From the NCBI RefSeq assembly GCF_900187565.1, contig NZ_FYED01000001.1, positions 372,001 through 436,000 on the forward strand: 64,000 nt of DNA, read 5' to 3'. Below are positions 54,955 through 63,370 of the stretch, piece by piece. The stretch's first letter is position 1. Each line of letters begins with the position of its first letter. This DNA is from Pseudomonas sp. Irchel 3A7 (GTDB lineage Bacteria; Pseudomonadota; Gammaproteobacteria; Pseudomonadales; Pseudomonadaceae). The position numbers and the translations under genes were made by a program. The notes under the pieces were generated by a model. The model saw only the letters and a list, made by a program, of their open reading frames with translations. It made no database searches and was not told the origin of the DNA.

Positions 54955-55824
54955 CCGTCACTCTGTCCCGAACGAGCAGCATGCACCCGCTCTGAGTGCT
55001 GAATTCAACACGCCGTGTAGATCCCACTACGCTGGGCGCCGACTATTACTTTGACCACGCTTTGACGAAGTGTGAGACAGGCACGAGACGGAACTGACGC
55101 CCGGCTGGCGTCTGGGGCCTCTCCCGTGCGGGAGGCCGTCAAACAAGCGGGCTTGGTCGTCTCATACCCCTGACAGGCCCCGGACGGTTTCTGGACAGGC
55201 ACTGGACGGATTCGCGGCGCCAGCAGGTGGCCAATCGAGCTGAAGAGCGTGAGGGCAGCGGCTTGCCGTTCGGTATCGCCGAGCATCGAGAATACGCCCG
55301 TTCAGAATGGCGCCCAGCCTTGACCCGCCCTTGACCATCCTTGACGGAATATTTGACAGAGCTTGACGGATTGCCAGGCAACCATACTCCAGCAACGGCC
55401 TGTAAGCCTTGATCTGTAAGGGCTGGCGCTGATTCCCACGCAAGGAAGTGGGAGCGGGTCGTCAAATACCCGTCAAGGAAGATTCGCCAGCGATGGAGGG
55501 CATGGCAGACGACCTTGTGATAAGACGTGGTGTAACAGCCGATGTAACAGCAAATGCCATAGTGTGGCGCTGACACCATTCCTCATTTTTGGAGAGTCGG
55601 TAGTCCGATCTGTCTCACCGAGGCCAAAGCGTCTCACTCGGTAATGACCGAGTCAAAACCACGAATTGGCAATGGTGGAAGTCCCGCAACGTGTCAATGG
55701 AGTCACACTGGGCGAGAGGGAAAAACGACCGAATGAGGGGCAACAAACGAAAAAGTGAGTAGATTTGTGAGTAGAAAAACAATCAAAAACAGAGAAAGCC
55801 TTTAAATACAATACATGCAGCCAA
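54955..55824. other. 870-bp right-end region without a supported gene
   Basis: No frame has a ribosome site and reasonable composition. The region has a hairpin (GGCCTCTCCCG / CGGGAGGCC, about 55109-55134), five CTTGAC/TTTGAC-type hexamers at 55317-55370, the right copy of the degenerate direct repeat (55362-55424), and integrase arm sites near the end. Confidence 0.6.
55755..55775. promoter_or_regulatory. integrase arm-type sites, right end
   Basis: GTGAGTAGAT (55755-55764) and GTGAGTAGA (55767-55775) repeat the left-end motif with the same 12-bp spacing, 50-70 bp from the attR core. Confidence 0.75.
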
Positions 55825-55844
55825 CGGTTCGATTCCGTCTCTGG
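55825..55844 (+). other. attR core
   Basis: CGGTTCGATTCCGTCTCTGG is identical to the tRNA-Phe segment at 39599-39618. The following bases are CACCA instead of GCACCA, one G fewer than in the tRNA gene. Confidence 0.92.
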
Positions 55845-55858
55845 CACCAAATACCGAA

Positions 55859-55889
55859 AACCCTGAATCGAAAGATTCAGGGTTTTTTT
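55859..55889 (+). terminator. original tRNA-Phe terminator, displaced by the island
   Basis: AACCCTGAATC (55859-55869), GAAA loop, GATTCAGGGTT (55874-55884) and a T run form a perfect 11-bp terminator 15 nt after attR. In the uninterrupted chromosome it would lie directly behind tRNA-Phe. Confidence 0.92.
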
Positions 55890-55937
55890 ATGCCTGCAGT
55901 TTGCTGTTCGCCGAATCCGGTCCTGCCTGTAGCGCAG

Positions 55938-55978
55938 ACAAAACCCGCCATCACTTGAACAGTGATCGCGGGCTTTGT
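55938..55978 (-). terminator. Rho-independent terminator of the small exported protein gene
   Basis: ACAAAACCCGCCATCACT and AGTGATCGCGGGCTTTGT form an 18-bp stem (with one mismatch and G-U pairs) around a 5-nt loop. Read on the minus strand it ends in a U-rich GGGTTTTGT. It starts 16 nt after the stop codon of the gene at 55994-56443. Confidence 0.8.
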
Positions 55979-55993
55979 CGTTTCAGGGAATGG

Positions 55994-56443
55994 TTACTCA
56001 GCATCATTCCAGTGGAACACAAGATTGCGGGCACTGCCGCTACCCACATCCGCTGTGTCACGCCGCTCTACCCCATTACGCGTCGCGACCACGGTGTACT
56101 TGCCGGGAGGCAACTGGGCATAAACCAGTGGTCCGGCCTCGCTGAGCGCCAGCACCGTTTGCCCAGGTGCTTTCTGAATGACCAGATTCACATCGGGCAC
56201 GTATTTGTTCTCCGGCCCGATAGAGAAGGTCATGTGCAGGTTGTAGCCCGTGGTTTGCTGGATAGCTCTCGACTCATCCTCACCGATACCTCCGGACAAG
56301 TAGGCAATCCCGTTCTGTTCCTGCCGTTGAACCTGCACGCCCGTGCTGTCGATCGGTTCAAGACTGGCAGCTAGCGAGATGGCGGGAAACATCAAAACGC
56401 CGACCGTGGCGAGGGGGAACATCAGTGAATGTAAACGCTTCAT
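55994..56443 (-). CDS. small exported protein with carboxypeptidase-regulatory-like fold
   Basis: A 149-residue protein with a signal peptide (FPLATVGVLMFPAISLA, cleaved before ASLEPID). The mature domain is a small beta-sandwich: YNLHMTFSIGPENKYVPDVNLVIQ cut here to YNLHMTFS and VNLVIQ, then YAQLPPGKYTVVATRNG, a pattern seen in CarboxypepD_reg-like or DUF2141-like domains. Periplasmic, function unknown. It is the first chromosomal gene beyond the island. Confidence 0.82.
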   Translation of the reverse strand: MKRLHSLMFPLATVGVLMFPAISLAASLEPIDSTGVQVQRQEQNGIAYLSGGIGEDESRAIQQTTGYNLHMTFSIGPENKYVPDVNLVIQKAPGQTVLALSEAGPLVYAQLPPGKYTVVATRNGVERRDTADVGSGSARNLVFHWNDAE

Positions 56444-56704
56444 GATGACGACTCCCGGGCTCCACAGAACCCAATCGTTACTTAATTGGGATTTCGGGCC
56501 GAGCAGTCGGGTTTTAGATCGATTTGTACTTGGATCAACTACGAAACGTACTACGTGATTTGTTCTTGATGCCTTATCCGCTGTCAGGCTGGTCCTGCCG
56601 GCAAGTCCGGTATTTCCTTCCAGTTTTCAGGCCGCGCCCTGCATCTTTGACCAGCACTGTCTTGCCATCCTCTTCTGCCTGATCAACCAGCCGCGGAAGA
56701 CTCA

Positions 56705-57757
56705 ATGAGCGCCCTCAGACCCCATGACAAACAAGACCCACAAATCGCCTCACTGCTTGGCAATCTTGGTGAATTGATCCGCCAGGCACGCCAGAAAGTG
56801 CTGCGCGCGGTCGATTGCATTCAAGTGCAAACCTGCTGGCAGATCGGCCGGCACATTGTTGAGTTCGAACAGCAAGGGGCTAGACGGGCGGGTTATGGCA
56901 AACGCTTGCTGGCTAAATTGGCCGAAGTACTTACTGCCGATTTTGGAAAGGGTTTTGATGAGCGCAATTTGCGATACATGCGGGATTTTTATCAGACCTT
57001 TCCAATTTGGAACGCAGTGCGCCCCGAATTGAGCTGGACCCACTATCGCAGGCTGAGAGTCGACAACGACAGCGCTCGTCTTTGGTACATGAATGAGTCA
57101 GCTTCACAAAACTGGTCAAGCCGAGCGCTGGAGCGCCAGATCAACACCCTTTACTACGAACGCCTGCTGACGAGTCGCGATCGCTTCGCTGTCGAGCAGG
57201 AGGCTGTCACCAACATCCAGCAAATGAAGGCCAACCCTCGGGAGTTCATTCGCGATCCGGTGGTGCTGGAATTTCTCGGCCTGCCCAGTGCAGGCAGGCT
57301 TCAAGAAAGCGAAATCGAACAGGCGCTGATAGAGCAACTGCAAGGTTTCCTGCTCGAACTGGGCAAAGGCTTTGCCTTCATCGCGCGCCAGCAACGCATC
57401 AGTACCGACAGCAAAGACTTCTACATCGACCTTGTGTTCTACAATTATTTGCTCAACTGCTTCGTCATCTTCGATATCAAACGCGGCGAACTGACTCATC
57501 AGGATGTGGGCCAGATGGACATGTATGTGCGTATGTACGACGACTTGAAACGCGGACCGGAAGATGGCCCCACCGTCGGTATCATTCTCTGCGCGCAAAA
57601 GGATGAGTCCGTGGTGCGCTACTCGGTGCTGGAAGGTAACGAGCAACTGTTCGCCAGCAAATACCAACTGGTACTGCCCACTGAGGAAGAACTTCGTGCG
57701 GAGCTGGACAGAGAGCGCTCCATGCTGGAAGAGCGACTCAATCAGACGCCGTGCTAG
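56705..57757 (+). CDS. YhcG/DUF1016 family PDDEXK nuclease domain protein
   Basis: A 350-residue protein. The DUF1016 N-terminal domain (about 20-165: IRQARQKVLRAVDCIQVQTCW, then SWTHYRRLRVD) is followed by the PDDEXK nuclease-like C-terminal domain (REFIRDPVVLEFLGL, ELGKGFAFIARQQRI, DFYIDLVFYNYLLNCFVIFDIK). The catalytic D-x-E/D-x-K pattern appears as YIDLVFY and FDIKRG. Members may be DNA-processing enzymes, often near mobile elements. It stands alone about 860 bp outside attR. Confidence 0.9.
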   Translation: MSALRPHDKQDPQIASLLGNLGELIRQARQKVLRAVDCIQVQTCWQIGRHIVEFEQQGARRAGYGKRLLAKLAEVLTADFGKGFDERNLRYMRDFYQTFPIWNAVRPELSWTHYRRLRVDNDSARLWYMNESASQNWSSRALERQINTLYYERLLTSRDRFAVEQEAVTNIQQMKANPREFIRDPVVLEFLGLPSAGRLQESEIEQALIEQLQGFLLELGKGFAFIARQQRISTDSKDFYIDLVFYNYLLNCFVIFDIKRGELTHQDVGQMDMYVRMYDDLKRGPEDGPTVGIILCAQKDESVVRYSVLEGNEQLFASKYQLVLPTEEELRAELDRERSMLEERLNQTPC

Positions 57758-57825
57758 TACCCATGGATTGTTCATCCACAGCGCAAAGACTATCGTTACC
57801 AGCTCCCCGCAAAGGTCTGAAGCCG

Positions 57826-58800
57826 ATGAGTTTGCAGGAAATGTCATCACTGGCCCCTACCCAAATCGAGCTGCAACTGGCATCTGACGTATTGGGCGAA
57901 CCCTTCAGGCAATCCGCCGCCGACGGCTTCATCCTCGGTGGTTTCACCTGGCGGCATGCCAATGCGAACCTCAATCGCCCAGTGGTAATCATCAACGCCG
58001 CCACCTCGGTCCGCTGCCGACACTACTCGCGCTTCGCCGACTACCTGTTCGCCAACGACTTCGATGTAATCACCTACGATTACCGCGGCATCGGCGAATC
58101 ACGTCCGGCATCGCTTAAAGGGCTTCAGGCCTCATGGACAGATTGGGGCGCGCTGGACTTCGAGGCGATGCTGAAGCGTGCGCAGCGCGACTTCCCGGGC
58201 CAGCCCATTGATGTCGTCGGCCATAGCTTTGGCGGCTGCGCAGCGGGACTGGGAGCCTCCGGACAAGTCATCCGGCGCCTGGTGACAGTCGGCGCGCAGT
58301 TCGCCTACTGGCGCGATTACGCGCCGGCCCATCGCTGGCGGATGTTCGCCAAATGGCATGTGGTGATGCCGATAGTGACGATGATTTACGGTTACTTTCC
58401 CGGCAAGCGCCTCGGCTGGCTCGAAGACACACCTGCGGGCGTGGTTCGTGACTGGAGTACGCCCACTGCACACTATGAAACACGCCCCAGCGGCCGCGTA
58501 GCCCACGCAACCAACGGTCACCTGCCCTTCTCCACCATCAGCGCAAAAACCCTGGCAATCAGCATCAGCGACGATCCCTACGGCACCATCCCGGCCATCG
58601 AACGCCTGCTCGGCTACTTCACAAGCAGCACCAACACCCACCTGCGCATTGCTCCCGAAGACATCGGCGAAGCAGAAGTCGGACATTTCGCCTTTTTTCG
58701 TAGCGCATACCAAGCCACACTATGGCCCATTGCATTGTCCTGGCTGCAAAACGGCGAACTGGCCCCCGACACACCCGGGCGGACAGTGTCACGCAGCTGA
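57826..58800 (+). CDS. alpha/beta fold hydrolase
   Basis: A 324-residue protein. The nucleophile elbow GHSFGG (VVGHSFGGCAAGLG, about residues 128-141) and the oxyanion-strand pattern VVIINAATSVRCRHYSRFADYL with DYRGIGES are typical. A late acidic and His pair (ISDDPYG, EVGHFAFFR) completes the triad. No signal peptide. The start was chosen at 57826, where AAAGG lies 9 nt upstream; the frame is open to 57751 and overlaps the previous stop. The substrate is unknown. Confidence 0.87.
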   Translation: MSLQEMSSLAPTQIELQLASDVLGEPFRQSAADGFILGGFTWRHANANLNRPVVIINAATSVRCRHYSRFADYLFANDFDVITYDYRGIGESRPASLKGLQASWTDWGALDFEAMLKRAQRDFPGQPIDVVGHSFGGCAAGLGASGQVIRRLVTVGAQFAYWRDYAPAHRWRMFAKWHVVMPIVTMIYGYFPGKRLGWLEDTPAGVVRDWSTPTAHYETRPSGRVAHATNGHLPFSTISAKTLAISISDDPYGTIPAIERLLGYFTSSTNTHLRIAPEDIGEAEVGHFAFFRSAYQATLWPIALSWLQNGELAPDTPGRTVSRS

Positions 58801-58836
58801 AACACTGCCCTCTCAACGAATTACGGAACGACGCCC

Positions 58837-59253
58837 ATGGCCTCCGCCAACAAGCAGCAAAAACGCGCCTCCCGCGCCAAGGCCAAGGCCAAGCAGAACC
58901 GCACCCAACGCGCCGCCGCGCCGGTCGAACTGGACCCGAACGACGATCGCATCGATTTCGAATCGGTGGACCTGACCGAACTGTTCAAGAAAATGATCGA
59001 CGCGCAAAAAGTCAGCCAGCAAGCCATGTGCATCGCCTTCCTGGAAGACCCGCTGCTGGAGCTGGTGTACGAGCAGGAGGGCGAAGAAGGCGCGATGGAC
59101 TTCATCCTCGCGGCGCTGATCGAATACCGTCAATGGTCCGCCGAAACCGACGAAGCCGGCGCCCTGGCGTGGATCGAATCCCCAGCCTTCCAGGCTGACT
59201 ACGTGGCAGCGTCCGACGCTATCGCAGCCCAAACCCAACAGAAACCGAACTGA
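58837..59253 (+). CDS. small hypothetical protein, paralogue A
   Basis: A 138-residue protein with a highly basic N terminus (NKQQKRASRAKAKAKQNRTQR) and an acidic helical body (LTELFKKMIDAQKVSQQAMC, DFILAALIEYRQW). It is paralogous to the next gene: both start MAS-NKQQKRA-RAK, and both share ML or LF-K-M near residue 50 and DY/EYR-W near 95-105. Family not known beyond Pseudomonas, as far as I recognise. Confidence 0.8.
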   Translation: MASANKQQKRASRAKAKAKQNRTQRAAAPVELDPNDDRIDFESVDLTELFKKMIDAQKVSQQAMCIAFLEDPLLELVYEQEGEEGAMDFILAALIEYRQWSAETDEAGALAWIESPAFQADYVAASDAIAAQTQQKPN

Positions 59254-59259
59254 GTTCCC

Positions 59260-59712
59260 ATGGCATCCCTGAACAAGCAACAGAAACGCGCCAAACGCGC
59301 CAAGCTCAAAGCCAGGCAAATCAATATCCACGGCAGAAAACCTGCCGCGCTGGACGATGACCTGGGTGAAATCGGCGAGCCGATCCCGGAATACACCCTG
59401 GCGATGTTCAGCAAAATGCGCGATGCGGAAGCCATCGGCCGTAGCGAAATGCTCGCCGTGCTGCTGACGAACCTCGCCTTTATCATCATTGATCATCCAG
59501 AACTGCTGGACATGGAAAACGCCGACGACGAAGGCATGGCCGCCACCCACCTGGCCGCCGACATGCTGATCGACTACCGCATGTGGACTGACGGCATGGA
59601 CCGCGACGCCGCCCAGGCATGGCTGACCGACCCGCAGTTCATTGCTGACTTCGGCGACGCACTGGACGTCTACCGGCAGTCGGTGGATGCGCCCGAAGAA
59701 AAAGCCGAGTAA
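59260..59712 (+). CDS. small hypothetical protein, paralogue B
   Basis: A 150-residue protein starting 6 nt after paralogue A. The N terminus MASLNKQQKRAKRAKLKAR repeats the basic leader of A, and the body (YTLAMFSKMRDAEAIGRSEM, MLIDYRMWTDGMDRDAAQAWL) aligns with A, including the conserved Tyr-Arg-x-Trp. Tandem duplication followed by divergence is the likely origin. It ends in front of a strong terminator. Confidence 0.82.
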   Translation: MASLNKQQKRAKRAKLKARQINIHGRKPAALDDDLGEIGEPIPEYTLAMFSKMRDAEAIGRSEMLAVLLTNLAFIIIDHPELLDMENADDEGMAATHLAADMLIDYRMWTDGMDRDAAQAWLTDPQFIADFGDALDVYRQSVDAPEEKAE

Positions 59713-59729
59713 GGTTTTCGACTCAAACA

Positions 59730-59768
59730 AAAACGGCCGCTTGTCATCACTGACAGCGGCCGTTTTTT
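59730..59768. terminator. bidirectional Rho-independent terminator
   Basis: AAACGGCCGC-tt-GTCA (59731-59746) pairs with TGAC-ag-CGGCCGTTTT (59751-59766), flanked by A's and a T run. It lies between the convergent paralogue pair and the permease gene, so it can stop both. Confidence 0.9.
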
Positions 59769-59799
59769 TATTTCAACAATCTCGATTGAGCCAGAAGAC

Positions 59800-61191
59800 T
59801 CAGCGCGCGATTGCCGCTACGCCGCGCTCGATGCGACGACGGCGGGCAACCAGCAAGCCGGCAGCCACCACCAGAGCGCTGAGCAGGCCGGTTGCAAGGA
59901 TTTCCACGCGATGGGCGTCCTGGAACAGCATGATGGTCAGGGCCGCGACGATGAATACGATCACCGCGTAGGTCAGGCCCGGGAACAGCCACATACTGAA
60001 GACGATTTTCTCGCCGCGAGCCATGCGCTGTTTGCGCATGCGCAGTTGCGAGATCGCAATCACCAGGTAAACCAGCAGCGCGATCGCGCCGGAGCTGGCC
60101 AGCAGGAATTCGAACACCGCCGCCGGGGCTACGTAGTTGGCGAAGGTTGCCAGGAACGCTGCACCAGTGGACAGCATGACCGCCCAGTATGGAGTGCCGC
60201 TTTTGTTGGTGCGCGTGGACACGGCCGGTGCATCACCGCGCTTGCCCAGGGAGAACAACATGCGCGACGACGTGTAGAGCGCCGAGTTCAGGCAGCTGGT
60301 CACGGCGACCAGTACCACGATGTCGACGATCATCTTGGCATTCGGGATGCCCATGCGCTCAAGCACGGTCTGGTAGGAACCAAGACTGGCCAGAACCGGA
60401 TCGTTCCATGGCACCAGAGCCACGACGATGAAGATCGATACGAGGTAGAACAAACCGATCCGCCAGATCACCGAGTTGGTGGCCTTGGAGATTTGCTTGC
60501 CAGGGTTCTTCGATTCCGCGGCCGCGATGGTCACGATCTCGGTGCCCATGAAGGAGAACATGGTGGTCAGGATGGCACCCAGCACCGCGCCCATGCCGTT
60601 TGGCAGGAAGCCTTGGGTGTCGAACAGGTGCGAAACGCCGCTGACTTGGCTGGTCGGCAGGAAGCCGAAGATCGCCAGCACGCCAAGGACGATGAAACCA
60701 ATGATCGCCACCACCTTGAGCAGGGCGAACCAGAACTCGAACTCACCGTAGTTTTTCACGCTGAACAGGTTGGTTACGGTCAGCAGCATGGTGATGACCA
60801 GGGCAAAGGCCCAGATGTCCACGCCAGGGAACCAGGCGTGCAGGATAGTTGCGGCGGCGTTGGCCTCCAGCGGGATGACGAGCACCCAGAACCACCAGTA
60901 CAACCAGCCAATGGTGAAGCCGGCCCAGTGACCGATCGCGCGATCGGCGTAGGTGGAGAAGGAGCCGGTGTCTGGCGAGGCAACCGCCATTTCACCCAGC
61001 ATGCGCATCACCAACACCACCAGCATACCGGCGGCAGCATAGGCCAACAGCACGGCCGGGCCTGCTGCAGCGATGGCGTGGCCCGAGCCAACGAACAGGC
61101 CGGCGCCGATAACCCCGGCGATCGACAGCATGGTCACATGACGCGGTTTAAGCCCCTGTTCGAGGCCGTTAGAGCTTTGGGTACTGCTCAT
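59800..61191 (-). CDS. gabP: GABA-type amino acid permease (APC superfamily)
   Basis: A 463-residue carrier with twelve membrane helices. GLKPRHVTMLSIAGVIGAGLFVGSG (helix 1 with the unwound G-x-G), LLAYAAAGMLVVLVMRMLGEMA and the helix-3 region SFSTYADRAIGHWAGFTIGW match GABA permeases of Pseudomonas. The C terminus has a basic RRRRIERG tail. The start is at 61191 (MSSTQSSNGLEQGLKPRH). No other gab genes are nearby, so gamma-aminobutyrate specificity is from sequence type only; a related proline or aromatic substrate is possible. Confidence 0.9.
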   Translation of the reverse strand: MSSTQSSNGLEQGLKPRHVTMLSIAGVIGAGLFVGSGHAIAAAGPAVLLAYAAAGMLVVLVMRMLGEMAVASPDTGSFSTYADRAIGHWAGFTIGWLYWWFWVLVIPLEANAAATILHAWFPGVDIWAFALVITMLLTVTNLFSVKNYGEFEFWFALLKVVAIIGFIVLGVLAIFGFLPTSQVSGVSHLFDTQGFLPNGMGAVLGAILTTMFSFMGTEIVTIAAAESKNPGKQISKATNSVIWRIGLFYLVSIFIVVALVPWNDPVLASLGSYQTVLERMGIPNAKMIVDIVVLVAVTSCLNSALYTSSRMLFSLGKRGDAPAVSTRTNKSGTPYWAVMLSTGAAFLATFANYVAPAAVFEFLLASSGAIALLVYLVIAISQLRMRKQRMARGEKIVFSMWLFPGLTYAVIVFIVAALTIMLFQDAHRVEILATGLLSALVVAAGLLVARRRRIERGVAAIAR

Positions 61192-61755
61192 TAAAACTAC
61201 CTTTGTAAGGAAAAGCGAATGCATGCATCCCGTTTGAATTTCCCTTCTGTAAAAAGAAACCAACGGGGCGTTCCGGAATCTGCACGCAATAATTGCGCCA
61301 AAATGTTTCAAAACCCTCTACCCCGGCGATCTCGCCCTGACCGGACAGTCATCGCAACTCATTGATAATACTGGCACTTTGCCAAAGCGTTACCCTGCGA
61401 CTCACTTGATGAACGAAACAGCGCACCGGAAACACACCCCACAACTCCTCAACGCACAATAAAAGTGCGGATCGGCAACCTTTGGCCTGTTAGCGCTTCC
61501 AACCCCCCGCCAAAGCTGGCAACATCGCGCCCTTTTTTACGCGACAGCCACCGCGCTTTTACCTGCAAGCAGGGTTCAAACGGCTGTTCGGTTGTTGATG
61601 GGGCGACAGTCTGCTGCGCCGATGCGACAACCTGTCACATGCCACCCGCTTACTGCCCGTAGCGCTGTTGGCTGCCTTTGAAACGCTATGCTAGCTTGGC
61701 CGCCTCGCCAGGAAGGCCACCAACAGCAGGAGCGAATACACAATGAGGAACGCAC
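61192..61755. other. 564-bp divergent intergenic region
   Basis: The gap between the permease and the ABC importer has no credible gene. It should hold both promoters; a weak extended -10 (TATGCTAG, near 61686) is the only candidate I see for the importer. No sigma-54 pattern with correct spacing was found. Confidence 0.5.
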
Positions 61756-62529
61756 ATGGCTGAGGCCACGCCCGCGCTTGAAATCCGCAACTTGCACAAA
61801 CGCTACGGCTCGCTGGAGGTGCTTAAAGGCATCTCGCTGACCGCCCGCGACGGCGACGTGATCTCGATCCTGGGTTCTTCCGGCTCCGGCAAGTCCACGT
61901 TCCTGCGTTGCATCAACCTGCTGGAAAACCCGCACCAGGGCCAGATCCTGGTGGCCGGCGAAGAACTCAAGCTCAAGGCCGCGAAGAACGGCGAACTGGT
62001 CGCTGCCGATGGCAAGCAGATCAACCGCCTGCGCAGCGAAATTGGTTTTGTGTTTCAAAACTTTAATCTTTGGCCGCACATGAGCGTGCTCGACAACATC
62101 ATCGAAGCCCCGCGCCGCGTGCTCGGCCAGAGCAAGGCCGAAGCCATCGAAGTCGCCGAAGCCTTGCTGGCCAAGGTCGGTATCGCCGACAAGCGCCACG
62201 CCTACCCGGCGCAACTGTCCGGCGGGCAGCAACAACGCGCAGCCATCGCCCGCACCCTGGCCATGCAGCCCAAGGTCATCCTGTTCGATGAGCCGACCTC
62301 CGCGCTTGACCCGGAAATGGTCCAGGAAGTACTTAATGTCATCCGCGCACTGGCCGAAGAAGGCCGCACCATGCTGTTGGTTACCCATGAAATGGGCTTT
62401 GCCCGTCAGGTCTCCAGCGAAGTGGTGTTCCTCCACCAGGGCCTGGTAGAAGAGCAAGGATCGCCACAGCAGGTGTTTGAAAACCCGCTTTCGGCGCGCT
62501 GCAAACAATTCATGTCCAGCAACCGCTAA
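61756..62529 (+). CDS. amino acid ABC transporter ATP-binding protein (HisP/AotP type)
   Basis: A 257-residue ATPase. Walker A is GSSGSGKST (about 38-46), the Q-loop is VFQNFNLWPHM, the signature LSGGQQQR and Walker B VILFDEPTSAL are intact, and the H-loop reads LLVTHEMGFA. The insert after about residue 70 is typical of the histidine/arginine/ornithine (PAAT) group. It is followed 13 nt later by the binding protein gene. Confidence 0.95.
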   Translation: MAEATPALEIRNLHKRYGSLEVLKGISLTARDGDVISILGSSGSGKSTFLRCINLLENPHQGQILVAGEELKLKAAKNGELVAADGKQINRLRSEIGFVFQNFNLWPHMSVLDNIIEAPRRVLGQSKAEAIEVAEALLAKVGIADKRHAYPAQLSGGQQQRAAIARTLAMQPKVILFDEPTSALDPEMVQEVLNVIRALAEEGRTMLLVTHEMGFARQVSSEVVFLHQGLVEEQGSPQQVFENPLSARCKQFMSSNR

Positions 62530-62542
62530 CGGAGCTACCCGC

Positions 62543-63292
62543 ATGCAGAACTACAAAAAGGTCTTCCTGGCTGCCGCCGTCACCTTGGCCTTCAGCGCCG
62601 GTGCCATGGCCGAGAACCTGAAGATGGGTATCGAAGCGGCCTACCCGCCGTTCAACAACAAAGATGCCAGCGGCAACGTCGTCGGCTTCGACAAGGAAAT
62701 CGGTGACGCCCTGTGCGCCAAGATGAAAGTCGAATGCACCGTGGTCACTTCCGACTGGGACGGCATCATCCCGGCCCTGAACGCCAAGAAATTCGATTTC
62801 CTGATCTCGTCGATGTCGATCACCGACGAGCGCAAGCAAGCGGTGGACTTCACCGAACCGTACTACTCCAACAAGCTGCAGTTCATCGCCCCGAAAAACG
62901 TCGATTTCAAGACCGACAAGGCTTCGCTGAAAGGCAAGATTATCGGCGCCCAACGAGCGACCCTGGCCGGCACTTGGCTGGAAGACAACATTGGCGATGA
63001 CATCACCATCAAACTCTACGACACCCAGGAAAACGCCTACCTCGACCTGACTTCCGGTCGTCTGGACGGCATCCTGGCCGACAAATACGTCAACTACGAG
63101 TGGCTGAAAAGCGACGCCGGCAAGTCCTACGAATTCAAGGGCGACCCGGTGGAAGAAAGCGACAAGATCGGTATCGCTGTACGTAAAAACGACCCGATCC
63201 GCGACAAGCTGAACACCGCGCTGAAAGAAATCGTCGCTGACGGCACCTACAAGAAGATCAACGACAAGTACTTCCCGTTCAGCATCTATTGA
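62543..63292 (+). CDS. amino acid ABC transporter substrate-binding protein
   Basis: A 249-residue periplasmic protein with a signal peptide (VFLAAAVTLAFSAGAMA). The SBP family 3 motif GFDKEIGDALCAKMKVEC is followed by DWDGIIPALNAKKFDFLISSMSIT, cut here to its parts, and a C-terminal KINDKYFPFSIY. Similar to the lysine/arginine/ornithine/histidine group; the cysteine pair near residues 52 and 59 is typical of HisJ/ArgT. Ligand is inferred as a basic amino acid. Confidence 0.94.
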   Translation: MQNYKKVFLAAAVTLAFSAGAMAENLKMGIEAAYPPFNNKDASGNVVGFDKEIGDALCAKMKVECTVVTSDWDGIIPALNAKKFDFLISSMSITDERKQAVDFTEPYYSNKLQFIAPKNVDFKTDKASLKGKIIGAQRATLAGTWLEDNIGDDITIKLYDTQENAYLDLTSGRLDGILADKYVNYEWLKSDAGKSYEFKGDPVEESDKIGIAVRKNDPIRDKLNTALKEIVADGTYKKINDKYFPFSIY

Positions 63293-63370
63293 TACTGACC
63301 TGCCGGACCGGCGTCGCTTTGTGATGACGCCGGTCCCCGGCCTTGCCTGCCGCGATTTGAAAAGAAATCC

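Larger units (their letters stand above)
39599..55844. mobile_element. 16.2-kb P4-like integrated island in tRNA-Phe
   Basis: Bounded by a 20-bp direct repeat of the tRNA-Phe 3' end (39599-39618 and 55825-55844). It contains a tyrosine integrase next to attL, AlpA and HTH regulators, a Toprim primase-like protein, a DUF927 ATPase, several small unknown proteins, a tape measure gene, an exported protein, a HEPN-like protein and a Panacea/TM gene pair. There are no capsid, terminase, portal, lysis or conjugation genes, so it is not a complete phage or ICE. The layout resembles satellite elements of the P4 type that depend on a helper phage. No REP elements occur inside. Confidence 0.93.

Noticed and set aside
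39599..55844. Complete prophage or integrative conjugative element
   Set aside because: No terminase, portal, capsid, lysis, relaxase or type IV secretion genes are present; only one tail gene is seen.
59911..61194. 427-codon plus-strand frame opposite the permease
   Set aside because: Gln/His/Asp-rich antisense of membrane helices; no ribosome site.
61378..61392. TGGCACTTTGCC as a sigma-54 promoter
   Set aside because: GG and GC are too close together (not 10 nt apart), so it cannot be a -24/-12 element.
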